Source of the DNA: Pycnococcus provasolii
Lineage: Eukaryota; Chlorophyta; Pseudoscourfieldiophyceae; Pseudoscourfieldiales
NCBI GenBank assembly: GCA_049487715.1
Contig: CP150548.1
Span: forward strand, 1,116,001 to 1,180,000
Direction of reading: 5' to 3'
DNA length: 64,000 nt
Shown: positions 1-9,155 of the stretch, in pieces
Layout of the letters: every line of letters begins with the position of its first letter
Position numbering within the stretch: the stretch's first letter is position 1
Made by a program: the position numbers and the translations under genes
The notes under the pieces: generated by a model
Databases searched by the model: none
The model's input: only the letters and a program-made list of their open reading frames with translations
What the model was told of the DNA's origin: nothing

Positions 1-371
1 ACGTCGGGCTCGGCACAGGAGCGCTCTCGTCGCCGAGGCGTCTTCGTACGAACGCGCGCGCAAGCGTCGTTTTCCCCGGCGCCCACGTCACCTCGCAGAA
101 GCACGACGTCGCCTTGCGTCAAGACGTCCGCGAGAGCGCGTGCAATGTCGCGCGTTGCGAGCGCGTCGGCCGACACGACAGTGAATGGCGAGGAGGAGGC
201 ATGATCTCGTTGAGCAGCGCTCGCGTGGCGGCGATGCTGCCCTAAGCCTTCCCACGTTGGAAAAGGAGGCGACGACGCTGGCGACGGCAGGCTTGCCCGG
301 CATGGGCGCCGCCGGTGCTGCGCCCGTGACGCGACTCTCAGCACGAGACGCAGGTGCGTCGTCGCGGACAT
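1..371 (-). CDS. tsaE: TsaE-like P-loop ATPase (tRNA t6A synthesis), partial at left edge, frame-broken
   Basis: The minus-strand frame opens at an ATG at 371 and runs off the window. About 65 Arg/Ser/Pro/Ala-rich residues, a possible organelle transit peptide, precede a TsaE-type start: DALATRDIARALADVL, then GDVVLLRGDVGAG, the first half of a Walker A loop. The second half (KTTLARAFVRRRLGD, then PVPSPT like the family's SPTF motif) lies in the next frame. Between the GCC and ACGACG codons there are seven bases (plus strand TTTTCCCC region, 70-77) where six would keep the frame. TsaE is the ATPase that drives the threonylcarbamoyl transfer complex acting on ANN-decoding tRNAs; plants keep it in organelles. 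The break may be an assembly indel or a real lesion. Identity rests on the P-loop context over some 50 residues. Confidence 0.55.
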   Translation of the reverse strand, partial: MSATTHLRLVLRVASRAQHRRRPCRASLPSPASSPPFPTWEGLGQHRRHASAAQRDHASSSPFTVVSADALATRDIARALADVLTQGDVVLLRGDVGAGENDACARVRTKTPRRRERSCAEPD

Positions 372-577
372 GGGTTCCACGAACGTGTTTCTGGCGGCGA
401 AGGAATGACGACGGGAAAAGTGGGGGATTGAAGACCTGAAATTGACAGTTTGACAACTGAAGGGCTGGGAAGAATAGGTAAGGCGGATTGACGACGACAA
501 GCTTGCAATGTTACAGCTTTGATTTTCACATAAATTCCATTGCGTAGAAGAAGACTCTCCGCTGCATATCTCTCACC

Positions 578-1446
578 TCACTCAGCGGAGGGTGGTGGTG
601 GTGATTGCGCGACATGATGATGATGGGTGTTGTTGGGTATGCCGGCGGCGGCGGGGGAGCTGTTGTTGTAGTTTATGTGAAACGTCGCCGACGCGCCGCT
701 GTGGATGTTGTAGTTGATGATGGTGGTGGTTAGAGAGGAAGCAGCCGCAGGAGGAACCTCATTCTCGTACTCAGCGGCTTGAAGAGGAGCACCACCATCC
801 TCGTTCTCTGCCGATGGCGCTTCAATGGCAAGAGCTTCTAGACCTGTACAGCATCCTGAGACGACGGCTGTGCGATTTGTTCCAGCGACGGCGGCGGCAG
901 CGGCACACCAGCGGCGTGCGTTGCGACCATCTTGCTAGCGTATGCGATTGAGGCGAGGTACTCGTTAGGAATGGGTACTGTGTCGTCGAAATTCAATTGA
1001 GACGGATCCTTGCCCAAGTCGCGCCAAGCGCGATCGCGCATGAACGCTGCCTCTTTGGCATCAGTGGATTGCCCGACGTAAATATCCTTCTTGTTGTGCC
1101 AAATACGTGCTTGAAACACACGATTCTTTTGGCTCAAAGAGACACCGCGGTATCCGGGTGATGATGCTGCAGTCGGCGCTGCAATCGCAGGAGACGACGG
1201 CTGTGCGGATTGTTCCAGCGGCGGCGGCGGCGGCGGCGGCACACTAGCGGCACGCGATGCGACCCTCTTGCTCGCTTTAGCCACCGAGGCGAGGTACACG
1301 ACGTCGTCCTTCATCATCTTGTTGGTCATGTCGTCCAATGTGCCAGCAGTGCGCTTGAGTGATGGAACAGTGGGAAATGGAGGGAGGACCGCCTCATCAT
1401 TAGCATGATTAGCATGATTAGCAGTAGGGCGAGCGTCGTGCGACAT
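578..1446 (-). CDS. AP2/ERF-domain protein with duplicated flanking segment, likely one frame break
   Basis: The start is the ATG at 1446 (MSHDARP); the frame stays open upstream only through GTG. A single AP2-like domain lies at about 984-1155: it begins GYRGVSLSQKNRVFQARIW and ends SQLNF, the hallmark end of AP2 DNA-binding domains. A segment of about 36 residues occurs on both sides of the domain (YLASVAKASKRVAS...LEQSAQPSS before it, YLASIAYASKMVAT...LEQIAQPSS after it), an internal duplication. The frame stops at a TAG at 838-840. A neighbouring frame then continues with convincing codons (LEALAIEAPSAENEDGG...) to a TGA at 578, so I place the natural end at 578 with a one-base break near 838-845. 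Likely a nuclear transcription factor; targets cannot be read from the sequence. Confidence 0.6.
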
Positions 1447-1574
1447 GATGATGGGCGACACAAGACGAAAGCAGGCACAGGCGCGGACTGAGGCGCGTTC
1501 GAAGCAATTATGAATCGCAGGGTGCGCCCGGCGACGACAGGCGTCGGCTTCAGTTTTGAAATCGGGGTCACACA

Positions 1575-1593
1575 CTAGCCCTAGCCCTAACCC
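1575..1593. repeat. Telomere-like array upstream of the AP2 gene
   Basis: Plus strand reads (CTAGCC)2 then CTAACCC, so the G-rich strand is sense for the AP2 gene, whose ATG lies about 130 bp downstream. One of a series of such arrays near start codons in this window. Confidence 0.7.
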
Positions 1594-1735
1594 AGGGGGA
1601 AAGAATGCTTTATTGGTACAGCAACAACGTCGTCTTCAACACTTGTCTTCGACGCCAAAGCAAAAGCAACTTGTTTACAAGAATCAATATTGTACTTACA
1701 CTGTAACGTAAGCACTACCACGATAGGTATGTAGT

Positions 1736-3103
1736 CTACTCGACAGTGACGCGCAGTCTCACAGGCGCGGCGAGAGCCTTGTCGTTCAGCATCAGCGTGA
1801 CGGTGCGGCGTTCGCACTCCATATCCGCCTCGGCAAATAGCAGCTCGCGCAGGCTTTTGGACAGGTTCGCGCGCGTGAGCGGCTCCAGAGGTCCGTGCGC
1901 CATATACAGGTTCGACGATCCGTGGCTTATGCTTGGGCTCGTCACCTTGCCTCGAAGGTCCGTCGGCAGCGCACCGTCTCCGCCGGAATCGCTCGTGAGA
2001 GCGTCACGGAATGACGCGAGCGTACTGTCCGCGCGCGTCTTGATCGCAATGCCAGCGCCGCACACGATGCACTGCGGGTCGCGCTCGTAGCTGGCAACGT
2101 GCGTGTAGACGCCGTACCCTCCCATGTACATCGTGTAGTTGTCCATGCCGCGCAGGCACATGGTGACGATCTTGAGTACCTCGGTGGCGCACATCGACGC
2201 GACGATCGCGTTCGTCGATGCGATCGCCGGGATGATGTTCTTCACCACGCCACTCGTGAGCTGTGGCGTGACGCCCGGTATGCCAAACGTTGCCGCTCGA
2301 CTTGACGCCTGCTCGAACATCCACAGCATGTGTTCCGGGTTGTCCGCATCAAACTCGTCGTCCGGCCGGTCGCGCGGCCACGCGATGAGGTGAGCGTACT
2401 CGATGCAGTGCGCGGCTGTTCGCGGGGTTTCCGCAAGCGTGCAGAGCGGGTACTTGGTCTGTGGCGGGAAGAGCCACAGCGTGCACTGGAAGCACGGCGT
2501 CATGCCTGGGTATATGACGCGCGCGTGTCCCTTGAATCCTTCCGTGCCTCCGTCCACCATCGGCTTGATGCTCGACGGATCGACGTTCCCGTCCTCGTCG
2601 TACTCGAGCAGGCTGCACGCGACGGAATTCACGTAGCTTCTCGCTTCGACACTGTCGAGTCCGAGCACCCAGACGTGGAATTGACGGTAGAAGTCGAGCG
2701 AGAGTTCCTCGACGCGCGCGTGCTTTGGCGTGACGCGGCACCCTTGGACGCGCGAGTTGACTTTCTCAGCCGCCACCACCGCCTTCGGCTTTCCGACATC
2801 CGCGGGTCGGAACAGGAACTGCCTGTTCAGGTTGGACACGTCGATGGTGTCCATGTCGACGACCGTCATGTTTTGGAATCCGAGCAGGGCGAGGTCTTTC
2901 AGGAGTTCGCACCCAAGACCTCCCGCGCCGATAACCAGCAGAGATATGCTGTCTTGCATCATTTCCATGACGTCGTCACCTGAGTCGGCGTCGAAGCCGT
3001 CGCCTGCGAGCGCGCCTGGTCGTTTCAGGACGTGCAGGACGTCCTCGAAGCGCGAGGGAGGTTGCGCCATGGCGACTTCGTTGTTGTTGTTCCCGGAGGA
3101 CAT
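1736..3103 (-). CDS. UBA3: NEDD8-activating enzyme E1 catalytic subunit (UBA3/ECR1)
   Basis: 455 residues, close to the family length. The ThiF-type adenylation fold shows the nucleotide loop IGAGGLGCELLKDLALLGF near residue 58 and VVDMDTIDVSNLNRQFLF near 81-98. The zinc ligands appear as CFQC (about 204-207) and CIVC near the C-terminus. The catalytic cysteine sits in KYPLCTLAETPR at about residue 221, followed by HCIEYAHLIAWP, as in UBA3. The C-terminal ubiquitin-fold domain that recruits the NEDD8 E2 is present but short. With AXR1/NAE1 (not in this window) it would activate NEDD8/RUB for cullin modification. The gene is divergent from the YCII gene at 3282; the shared 178-bp spacer carries a telomere-like array. 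Confidence 0.92.
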   Translation of the reverse strand: MSSGNNNNEVAMAQPPSRFEDVLHVLKRPGALAGDGFDADSGDDVMEMMQDSISLLVIGAGGLGCELLKDLALLGFQNMTVVDMDTIDVSNLNRQFLFRPADVGKPKAVVAAEKVNSRVQGCRVTPKHARVEELSLDFYRQFHVWVLGLDSVEARSYVNSVACSLLEYDEDGNVDPSSIKPMVDGGTEGFKGHARVIYPGMTPCFQCTLWLFPPQTKYPLCTLAETPRTAAHCIEYAHLIAWPRDRPDDEFDADNPEHMLWMFEQASSRAATFGIPGVTPQLTSGVVKNIIPAIASTNAIVASMCATEVLKIVTMCLRGMDNYTMYMGGYGVYTHVASYERDPQCIVCGAGIAIKTRADSTLASFRDALTSDSGGDGALPTDLRGKVTSPSISHGSSNLYMAHGPLEPLTRANLSKSLRELLFAEADMECERRTVTLMLNDKALAAPVRLRVTVE

Positions 3104-3171
3104 GGCCGGCCAAGAGGGAGGAGAGAAATGAAAGGACAGCGAAGGAGGGATTAGGGTATATCTCAGCAGGG

Positions 3172-3188
3172 ATTAGGGTTAGGGTTAG
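3172..3188. repeat. Telomere-like array in the UBA3/YCII divergent promoter
   Basis: ATTAGGGTTAGGGTTAG on the plus strand, with more single TTAGGG and CTAGGG units at 3150-3197. It is 94 bp upstream of the plus-strand ATG at 3282 and about 70 bp from the minus-strand ATG at 3103. Confidence 0.75.
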
Positions 3189-3281
3189 CACTAGGGTTTT
3201 ACGCCTGGGGAGTTCTTCCGCCGGCGCCGTCGGGACCCTTGACTTGACCTCACCGCTTATCAACTTGCTTGTCACTCTCGC

Positions 3282-3698
3282 ATGCTCGCAGTCCGTCGCC
3301 TGTCCCTGGCTGGTATTGGTGCTCGCCGCTTCGCACTTGACGCATCACGCACCTCGTCCACAACTAGGGTAGGAACGCGTACCATGGCGGCTGCAGCACC
3401 TCCTCCCGTACCGAAGCACTTCGCGCTGCTCTACTCGTACGTGCCGGATATCCTCGAAAAAAGAGGGCCGTACCGAGCGGAACACCTGCGACTCGCGCAG
3501 GAAAGCATTGACAAGAGCGACATGATTATCGGAGGCGTGCTCGCGGACCCCGTCGACGGAGCGCTCTTCCTCTTCCGCGGCGAAGATGGAGGGGAAAAGG
3601 CGAAGGCGTTTGCGGAGGGTGACCCTTACGTCGTCAACGGACTCGTCACGGAGTGGAAGGTGCGTCCGTACCTCGTTCCGCTCGAGAATGTTCCGTAG
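3282..3698 (+). CDS. YCII-related (YciI-like) domain protein, probably organelle-targeted
   Basis: 138 residues. The first 34 (MLAVRRLSLAGIGARRFALD...) are Arg/Ser/Thr/Ala-rich and resemble a mitochondrial or plastid presequence; a second Met (TMAAAAPPP) follows and could start a cytosolic form. The rest is a ferredoxin-like YCII domain: KHFALLYSYVPDI, RAEHLRLAQESIDKSDMIIGG, the ADPVDGALFLF strand, and AFAEGDPYVVNGLVTEWKVRPY, where the family keeps a D-P pair. YCII proteins are small dimers, mostly without a proven reaction. The gene is followed by an AT-rich stretch with AATAAATAAA at about 3717, a plausible 3' end. Confidence 0.85.
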   Translation: MLAVRRLSLAGIGARRFALDASRTSSTTRVGTRTMAAAAPPPVPKHFALLYSYVPDILEKRGPYRAEHLRLAQESIDKSDMIIGGVLADPVDGALFLFRGEDGGEKAKAFAEGDPYVVNGLVTEWKVRPYLVPLENVP

Positions 3699-3825
3699 CT
3701 GTTTTTTTATTTTCTAAATAAATAAAACTAGCAAGTAATCAGGCGACGGTGCTTTTTTTCCTACGTCTGACAAATAAGAAGTAAGTGAGTTGAACAAAAA
3801 CTGCTGTGACACATAACACATGTTT

Positions 3826-4889
3826 TCACATCGCCTCCACAGGCTTGCCCACAGCGGTATGGCTCTGCGCAAATGAAAGCAACGTGAGTGCTTTCTTCGT
3901 CTCCGGATGGTCCTCTCCGTAGCACTTTATGCTCTGCCGTGCGGCGTGCGTGTAGTTGAGCACCGCAAGCCGCTTATTGCGCATCGTCCACGCGATGTCC
4001 CCGAGCGTGCAGTACACCGCAAGTAGCATGGGATTTGTCGGCCCATGTCCGTCGTCGTCACCAGCCTCCTCCGGATTCTCGTCCGCCTCCTCCGCTGACA
4101 GCTCGCGAGCGAGCTGCAGCGCCCTCAAGCCGAGCTCGGTCGCGCTGCGGAAGTGTTTTTTGGCCTCGTCCGGCAAATCGTCCTTCGGAAGCGTTTGCTG
4201 CCTCTCCACGTCGCCAGTCGTTTGGACAGCCTCGGCAGGCGTCGACCCGCCCGCCTTGATTGCAAGCGACTGCACGCACTGCGCCTTGCCGTTGAGCGCC
4301 ATGACGAGTTCCGCCCTGACATCGACAGCGTTGGCGGTTGCGGGCGTCGCCTCCGCCGCCTCGATTGCTGCGTCGTAGCACGCAATCGCCTCGTCGTAAG
4401 CCTGATTTTCGTGGTGCATGCTTCCTAGGTGTGCGTTCGCCTGTAGACGTAACCTTCTCGCGTCCATGGGTCCTACGTACGGAACTTCGACGGGTCCTTC
4501 TTCCCGTACTTCGTGCAGCCACTCGCACCCCGGCTCCTGTTTGTCGCACATGCGTATCATTCTCGCGGCGATGGCGACCACCTGCGGCGCGTGTTCCCTC
4601 CGTTGTTTTGCCGTCTCCTCCTCGAAGATGTTGAGCAGTCCCATCATCGCCGCGAGCGTATACGTGGACGCCTTTCCCGTGACTTGCGCGCCTTTCGTCA
4701 TGAGCACTTCGTAGATGCCTCTCGCGTTCGTGAGGTCGCCGAGCATAGACCGCGCGCGCGCGGCGTACGCCATTCCCTCTGCGAACGCCTTTTCGAACTC
4801 GCCTTGAGCCTAGCCTCAGGCTCCACAAGAGGCGGCTCTTGCGGTTGACTTGATGAGCCGGCATCTGCACCAATGTGAGACGCGGACAT
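3826..4889 (-). CDS. TPR-repeat protein, probable one-base break near its 5' end
   Basis: The clear part starts at an internal ATG at 4773 and gives 315 residues with TPR-like helix pairs: MLGDLTNARGIYEVL, AHLGSMHHENQAYDEAIACYDAAIEAA, HFRSATELGLRALQLARELS, and a last repeat TLGDIAWTMRNKRLAVLNYTHAARQSIKCYGEDHPETKKAL, the kinesin-light-chain/TTC19 style. Codons just upstream (QGEFEKAFAEG) clearly continue the repeat but meet a TAG at about 4808-4810. A second frame from an ATG at 4889 (MSASHIGADAGSSSQPQEPP) ends at the same place. One extra G at about 4806 would join them as ...EPEARAQGEFEKAF. I therefore annotate from 4889. Function is probably scaffolding; partners are unknown. Confidence 0.65.
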
Positions 4890-5307
4890 ACCTACCGTAT
4901 TTTAAAAAAACTTCGGATATCTGACAGAGAAAGAAAGATATGTCCTTTGGAAATTGGAAATAATAGGGGGGGACTTATCCACAGGCCAGGCAAGGAATCC
5001 CCCTCAGGAATCCACGACGGACCATATTAAAACCCCTAACTAAGAACTACCAAAAGAAACACGAGAAAGGACAAACCACCCCTAAAGGATTTTGGAATCC
5101 ACCCTTCTCCCTGTGCACTCTCTCTCTGTGTGCATGGGAGAATTTGCTGTGTGGGAGAATTTGCTTCTGGTGTTGTTGTCGATCAAATTAAATCCGTGGG
5201 GATAAGGCACCCCTCCCCTCACCACAACAGCAACCCCGGCCTCCGAAAAGGCCGACGGGACGGGCGACGACAGACATCATCACCGCCACTCCTCTTGGTT
5301 AGTTACT
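4890..5307. other. Intergenic, no gene seen
   Basis: AT-richer spacer of about 420 bp between the divergently transcribed TPR and TAB2 genes. I see A- and T-runs but no RNA gene, repeat array or convincing small frame. Confidence 0.5.
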
Positions 5308-6549
5308 ATGTCACTCACAACAACTCCTCTACGGATGAAGAGTAGTTTGAGAATACGGAGCCATGCATCCGCGGGTGCAGGGCCTCGGTCAGGCCCGTCA
5401 GCGTGGGGGCCGCCACCTGTTGTTGTACCATCACCCTCTGATGTGTGCTTGCGGTGTCGGCGAAACACAGCAGCACACGCATACGCCGCCATGTCATACA
5501 GGGGTGGGAATACGGCGCAACCTGCGGCACTCAGCAGACTCAACAGAGCGGCGGCTGCACCAGCACCCTCACCCTCAGCATCCGCACCATCGCCCAGCTC
5601 GCTCAGACAACGAGCGAGAACATACGCAGCAACCACCGCGGAGAGCCAGTCCACCGCACAGCGCAACCAGTCCATCGACTGGGAGCTCGACTTCTGCAGC
5701 CGCCCGATTTTCGACGAACGCGGAAAGAAGGTGTGGGAACTGCTCGTCACCGACTCGACGCGAAGCTTCGTGCACGCCGAGTACTTTCCCAACAACAAAA
5801 TCAACAGCCGGACGCTGCGTGAGGCTCTGCAGAGAGTCATGGAGGAGCACGGACGGCCGGATCGTGTGCGATTCTTTAGGCAGCAAATGCAAACCATCAT
5901 CAGCCGTGCGCTGGGCGAGCTCAAGGTGCAGGCACTGCCGAGCTGGAGGTGCATCAGCTTGATGGGTCTGCTCGACGAGCGCCTCGACGAAGTCTACAGC
6001 CAGCACCCGGGGTACAAGGCGGGAACCGCGCCAGTCGTCAGCCTTCTCGACAAGCCACCACCCGCGGAGCTGCCAGACGCACTACGCGGCGAGCAGTGGG
6101 CATTCGTGCAACTTCCGCTGAGCGACTTGAAGGCGGAGAGCAAGCTCGTCACAAACGGTTCGGTGTTCGGTCAGATGTTTGACCTCGAGCCTGGTGGCGT
6201 GGTGGGAGATGCGGTGACCGGCGATCTTCCCGGCCCCGATGCGCTGGTTCCTGGCGTTGCCGTCTTCAGCCGACGCGCGATGCCGCTCGCGGCGTGGACG
6301 AATGGCCTGGAGATGGGCATGATCGAGGTGGATCGCGATCGCTCGTGCCTCATCCTCGAGACGGGTGTCGGCAAGCGCTGGCGCTACGCGTCGTACCGCG
6401 CATCCGAGCAGGCGGATGCCGAGGGTGCAGCCTGGGAGGCGGCGAAGCAGCAGAGCGGCGGATTGCACTTCCTTGCCGTCCAAGGTTCGCCAGACGACGA
6501 GCCCACGGGCCTGTGGCTTCTGTGGGATCGCGAGCCTCCGGCGGTGTAG
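5308..6549 (+). CDS. TAB2: TAB2/ATAB2-like plastid RNA-binding translation factor for photosystem I
   Basis: 413 residues from the ATG at 5308; an in-frame ATG at 5491 is an equally good start and would give a shorter leader. The N-terminal 120 residues are Ser/Ala/Pro/Arg-rich, like a chloroplast transit peptide. From about residue 124 the DUF1092 (TAB2) family begins: WELDFCSRPIFDERGKKVWE, LLVTDSTRSFVHAEYFPNNK, INSRTLREALQRVM, FFRQQMQTIISRAL. It ends with the family's signature near LHFLAVQGSPDDEPTGLWLL. TAB2 in Chlamydomonas and ATAB2 in Arabidopsis bind the psaB leader and promote translation of photosystem I reaction-centre subunits. This gene is the strongest evidence that the organism is photosynthetic. 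Confidence 0.9.
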   Translation: MSLTTTPLRMKSSLRIRSHASAGAGPRSGPSAWGPPPVVVPSPSDVCLRCRRNTAAHAYAAMSYRGGNTAQPAALSRLNRAAAAPAPSPSASAPSPSSLRQRARTYAATTAESQSTAQRNQSIDWELDFCSRPIFDERGKKVWELLVTDSTRSFVHAEYFPNNKINSRTLREALQRVMEEHGRPDRVRFFRQQMQTIISRALGELKVQALPSWRCISLMGLLDERLDEVYSQHPGYKAGTAPVVSLLDKPPPAELPDALRGEQWAFVQLPLSDLKAESKLVTNGSVFGQMFDLEPGGVVGDAVTGDLPGPDALVPGVAVFSRRAMPLAAWTNGLEMGMIEVDRDRSCLILETGVGKRWRYASYRASEQADAEGAAWEAAKQQSGGLHFLAVQGSPDDEPTGLWLLWDREPPAV

Positions 6550-6752
6550 ATTTGTCTTGTCTCTCTTGTTTTGACGGCATTATCGTCGTCCGAGCAGGCT
6601 TCTTTCCTTTTTTTTCTCTTTTTCATTTCTCTGTGGGAACGTGGGCGAAGTAAATTTGTAAACTTTCACAAGAACAAATTTCCTTTTACGTTTTATGCTT
6701 ATTTTTTGGGGAAAAATAATCAGAAAGACTTTTTCATCTTCTCTTTCAACTT

Positions 6753-7832
6753 TCACGACGAGGAATCTTCGTTCTGCTCCTCGCCCTCCGACGTCGGTGC
6801 CGAACGCTTCTTCATGAATTCCATCTCTTTCATATCCTCATCCGAGTAGAACTTAATGCTCGGGCGAGGAGGGCTCTCGACCGGAGCCTCGTCACCCTCG
6901 CCTTGCTCTCCCCCCTCCGCCACGCCCGCGTCGGCGCCATCAGACTTGCGTCCTCGCAGCTTTCGTCGATTTTCAGGCGTCTGCTCCTCCTCGCCCGCCA
7001 CGTCTGCTGCATCCTCCGATGCCTCCATGCTCGGCGCCGGCGTAGCCTCCGCCGCCTCGCTGCTGCTCGGCGTCGATTCCTCACCACCACCACCACCACC
7101 ACCACTCTCCTCCTCTTCCTGCTTCTTCTTCTTGCTGGAGCCCCTTTCTCCCTTCGCCTTCTTCTTCGAAGCGCGCCTCTCCGACAGGCTGAGTTCCTCG
7201 ATCATGTCCACCGCCTCCGAAGCACGCGCTCCAGCATTCACCTTGATGAGCCTCCTTAGCTGGTCGACGGTGCTTCGCGCTCGTGCGAGCTCCGCGTTGA
7301 GCGACGTCGTGTGCTCTCGTTCCTTGACGAGCGACTCGTACAGCTCCTTCTCGCCGCTCGCCTTCGTCGCGAGCTTTTTCTCCGCCTGCACGTTTTTGCG
7401 CTCGCTCTCCACCGTCGCCTTCTCAGCCTTGCGTCTTCCGTCCGCCTCGTCCTTCACCGTCTGGCCCATGCGTTCTACAAGGTGCGTGACGTTCCCGACG
7501 CGCTCCATCGCCTTGTCTCGCAGGTCCCTCGCCTCTTCGAGTTTCTTCTCGAGGTCGTCGACACGCCCCTCGAGCTTTGTGATGGTAGCCTTTGTCTCTG
7601 TCTTGTATTCGTCGTGTTCTCTGTTGAGCTTATCGTGTTCGTCTCTTTGGATGTGGCACGCCGCGAACTCGTTGGACATTTGAATTTCGTGTATGACGAG
7701 CGCGCCAACGAGCACGAGCACGACGATCGCGACGAGGAGGTTGCACGCGGACGACAGGAGGCAGGAGCAGAGGCCGGCGCCAGAGGACGCAGGCCGGCGC
7801 TTGCTTGCTCGCGTGTCGATGAAGTCCATCAT
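6753..7832 (-). CDS. Single-pass membrane protein with long coiled coil, unknown function
   Basis: 359 residues, starting MMDFIDTRASKRRP at 7832. A basic N-terminus is followed by one hydrophobic segment (about residues 25-48, LCSCLLSSACNLLVAIVVLV...), giving a likely type II orientation. Residues of about 55-210 are charged heptads typical of a coiled coil (RVDDLEKKLEEARDLRDKAMERV and similar). The last third is low-complexity Glu/Lys/Ser/Gly, with a KKKAKGERGSSKKKKQEEEESGG basic-acidic tract and a poly-Gly run. It resembles golgin- or tether-like architecture in outline only; I recognise no family. The reverse strand here also stays open for 275 codons because of the biased composition; I treat that as a shadow. 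Confidence 0.75.
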   Translation of the reverse strand: MMDFIDTRASKRRPASSGAGLCSCLLSSACNLLVAIVVLVLVGALVIHEIQMSNEFAACHIQRDEHDKLNREHDEYKTETKATITKLEGRVDDLEKKLEEARDLRDKAMERVGNVTHLVERMGQTVKDEADGRRKAEKATVESERKNVQAEKKLATKASGEKELYESLVKEREHTTSLNAELARARSTVDQLRRLIKVNAGARASEAVDMIEELSLSERRASKKKAKGERGSSKKKKQEEEESGGGGGGGEESTPSSSEAAEATPAPSMEASEDAADVAGEEEQTPENRRKLRGRKSDGADAGVAEGGEQGEGDEAPVESPPRPSIKFYSDEDMKEMEFMKKRSAPTSEGEEQNEDSSS

Positions 7833-8223
7833 AGACGCGTGCTATGTTAAGACACGTTAAGGGCACGTTAAGGGCAAGTGCTCGAGCCTGGCGAGATCCA
7901 ATCGCGTCGCGGGGGATGGGGAACGGACTGATCAGCGCGGGGGATCAGCACCAACCAAGGATGTGCGAACAGCAACCGGGCAAGGCCAGACAGAGCCGTT
8001 GATTTCTTCCGTATTTCGGTGGATCCCCAAGAAATCGGTCGTGGACTGATAACGTATCAACGTTTGTCTGTCTGTTTTTTAGTGGTATTGTCACGACCCT
8101 CCCTCCCTCCCTCCACGCGCATCATTCCTTTCATCCTACCTGAGAAGACTGTTGCGCTTCTTGTTCGCTTGTCACTTGTCTTCACAAGGTGTGTCTTGTG
8201 TGCTCCTGTTGTGCTCTTCATAC
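7833..8223. other. Intergenic with short direct repeats
   Basis: At 7851-7876 the unit CACGTTAAGGG occurs twice in tandem, just upstream of the minus-strand ATG at 7832, where the sense strand reads CTTAACGTG repeats. A CCCTCCCTCCCTCC tract lies at about 8098. No gene or RNA recognised. Confidence 0.45.
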
Positions 8224-9009
8224 ATGCTCCCGCTCTCTTCGTCAGCATCAGGTCATGGGGGGCGTGGGCGACGACATCATGGAGGAGGAGGACTTCCAGC
8301 CGCATCCATGGCTTCGCAACGTGGTGGATCAAACACAGCAGTGTTTGGTTGCTTTCGATCAACCACGCAACTCCTCCTCGTGCTCTTCGCCGTCGCACTC
8401 ATACTCCAGGCTATCGCACACATGCACTTCGCACCCGCCGACTCGAGACACGCGTCGTCCAGCCTACATCACAGGTTTGAACCAGCGGAAAGATCAACGT
8501 CGGGGCACTCGTCACCTCAAGATAAACACGAACTCGCGGATGCCATGGCCTCCAAGTGCTTGGCGTCGCTCAACGAGTACCACATAGCGCTCACCAACTG
8601 GTTCACCGGACAAACCAAGGAGGGTGAAGTGTTTGAGAAATTGGAGGCGCCGCTCAAATTGCACGAGACGTTCCAGCTGCGCGTCCCGCAGGGGCAGGTG
8701 TTTGACAAGAGGGATACAATGCGAGCGCTACGAAGGCTGTACAACACCGAAAACCAAGGGTCGGTGCACACTCCCACGCAAGTACGTGTCGTGCACAAAT
8801 CGCCCGAGTCTGTCACCGTCGCTTTCACAGAAGAACAGCGACGAGGAGGAAGCGACCCGTTGACAGTTAAGGTGGACACAACCGCATTGTGCGTCCCGCA
8901 CGTCGAGGTGATGACGGGCCAGGAAACGGACGACGTGCGGTGGGTGTGGTGCTTTGAAGCGTTTGGCGAGCCTGCGGCGAGTGCGGGAAATCGACACAAA
9001 CACATCTAA
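8224..9009 (+). CDS. Membrane-anchored protein with NTF2/SnoaL-like C-terminal domain
   Basis: The start is the ATG at 8224 (261 residues); the ATG at 8308 (MASQRGG) is an alternative. The frame is open upstream only through TTG. One hydrophobic helix (TTQLLLVLFAVALILQAIAHM) lies near residue 70. The C-terminal part has the look of an NTF2-like cone domain: helix CLASLNEYHIALTNWFTG, then ETFQLRVPQGQVFDKRDTMRAL, then strands with a closing VRWVWCFEAFGE. NTF2-like domains bind small molecules or mediate dimers; no catalytic residue is identifiable. TACAGTA follows the stop by about 30 bp. The fold assignment is my inference. Confidence 0.6.
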   Translation: MLPLSSSASGHGGRGRRHHGGGGLPAASMASQRGGSNTAVFGCFRSTTQLLLVLFAVALILQAIAHMHFAPADSRHASSSLHHRFEPAERSTSGHSSPQDKHELADAMASKCLASLNEYHIALTNWFTGQTKEGEVFEKLEAPLKLHETFQLRVPQGQVFDKRDTMRALRRLYNTENQGSVHTPTQVRVVHKSPESVTVAFTEEQRRGGSDPLTVKVDTTALCVPHVEVMTGQETDDVRWVWCFEAFGEPAASAGNRHKHI

Positions 9010-9155
9010 TGAAATGGCGTTTGATTCCGACGTCGCAATTACAGTACGTAGAATGTTTCTTTTTTTCCTCAAATGTTTTTTTTTTCAACCAAGCAAACCT
9101 GTGTATTTTCCACCCCGAGCAACAACAGATTTGTCTTTTATTTTTTCCTGCTTCG

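Noticed and set aside
2330-2983. 217-codon plus-strand open frame inside UBA3
   Set aside because: Antisense to a confidently identified gene; open because of codon bias.
4808-4889. Intron explaining the TPR break (AGGTATGT-like site near 4885 and an AG near 4808)
   Set aside because: It would remove the ATG at 4889 and leave no clear upstream exon; a one-base change is simpler.
6856-7683. 275-codon Ser-rich plus-strand frame opposite the membrane coiled-coil gene
   Set aside because: Mirror of Glu/Lys codons; Ser/Phe/Leu low complexity with no domain.
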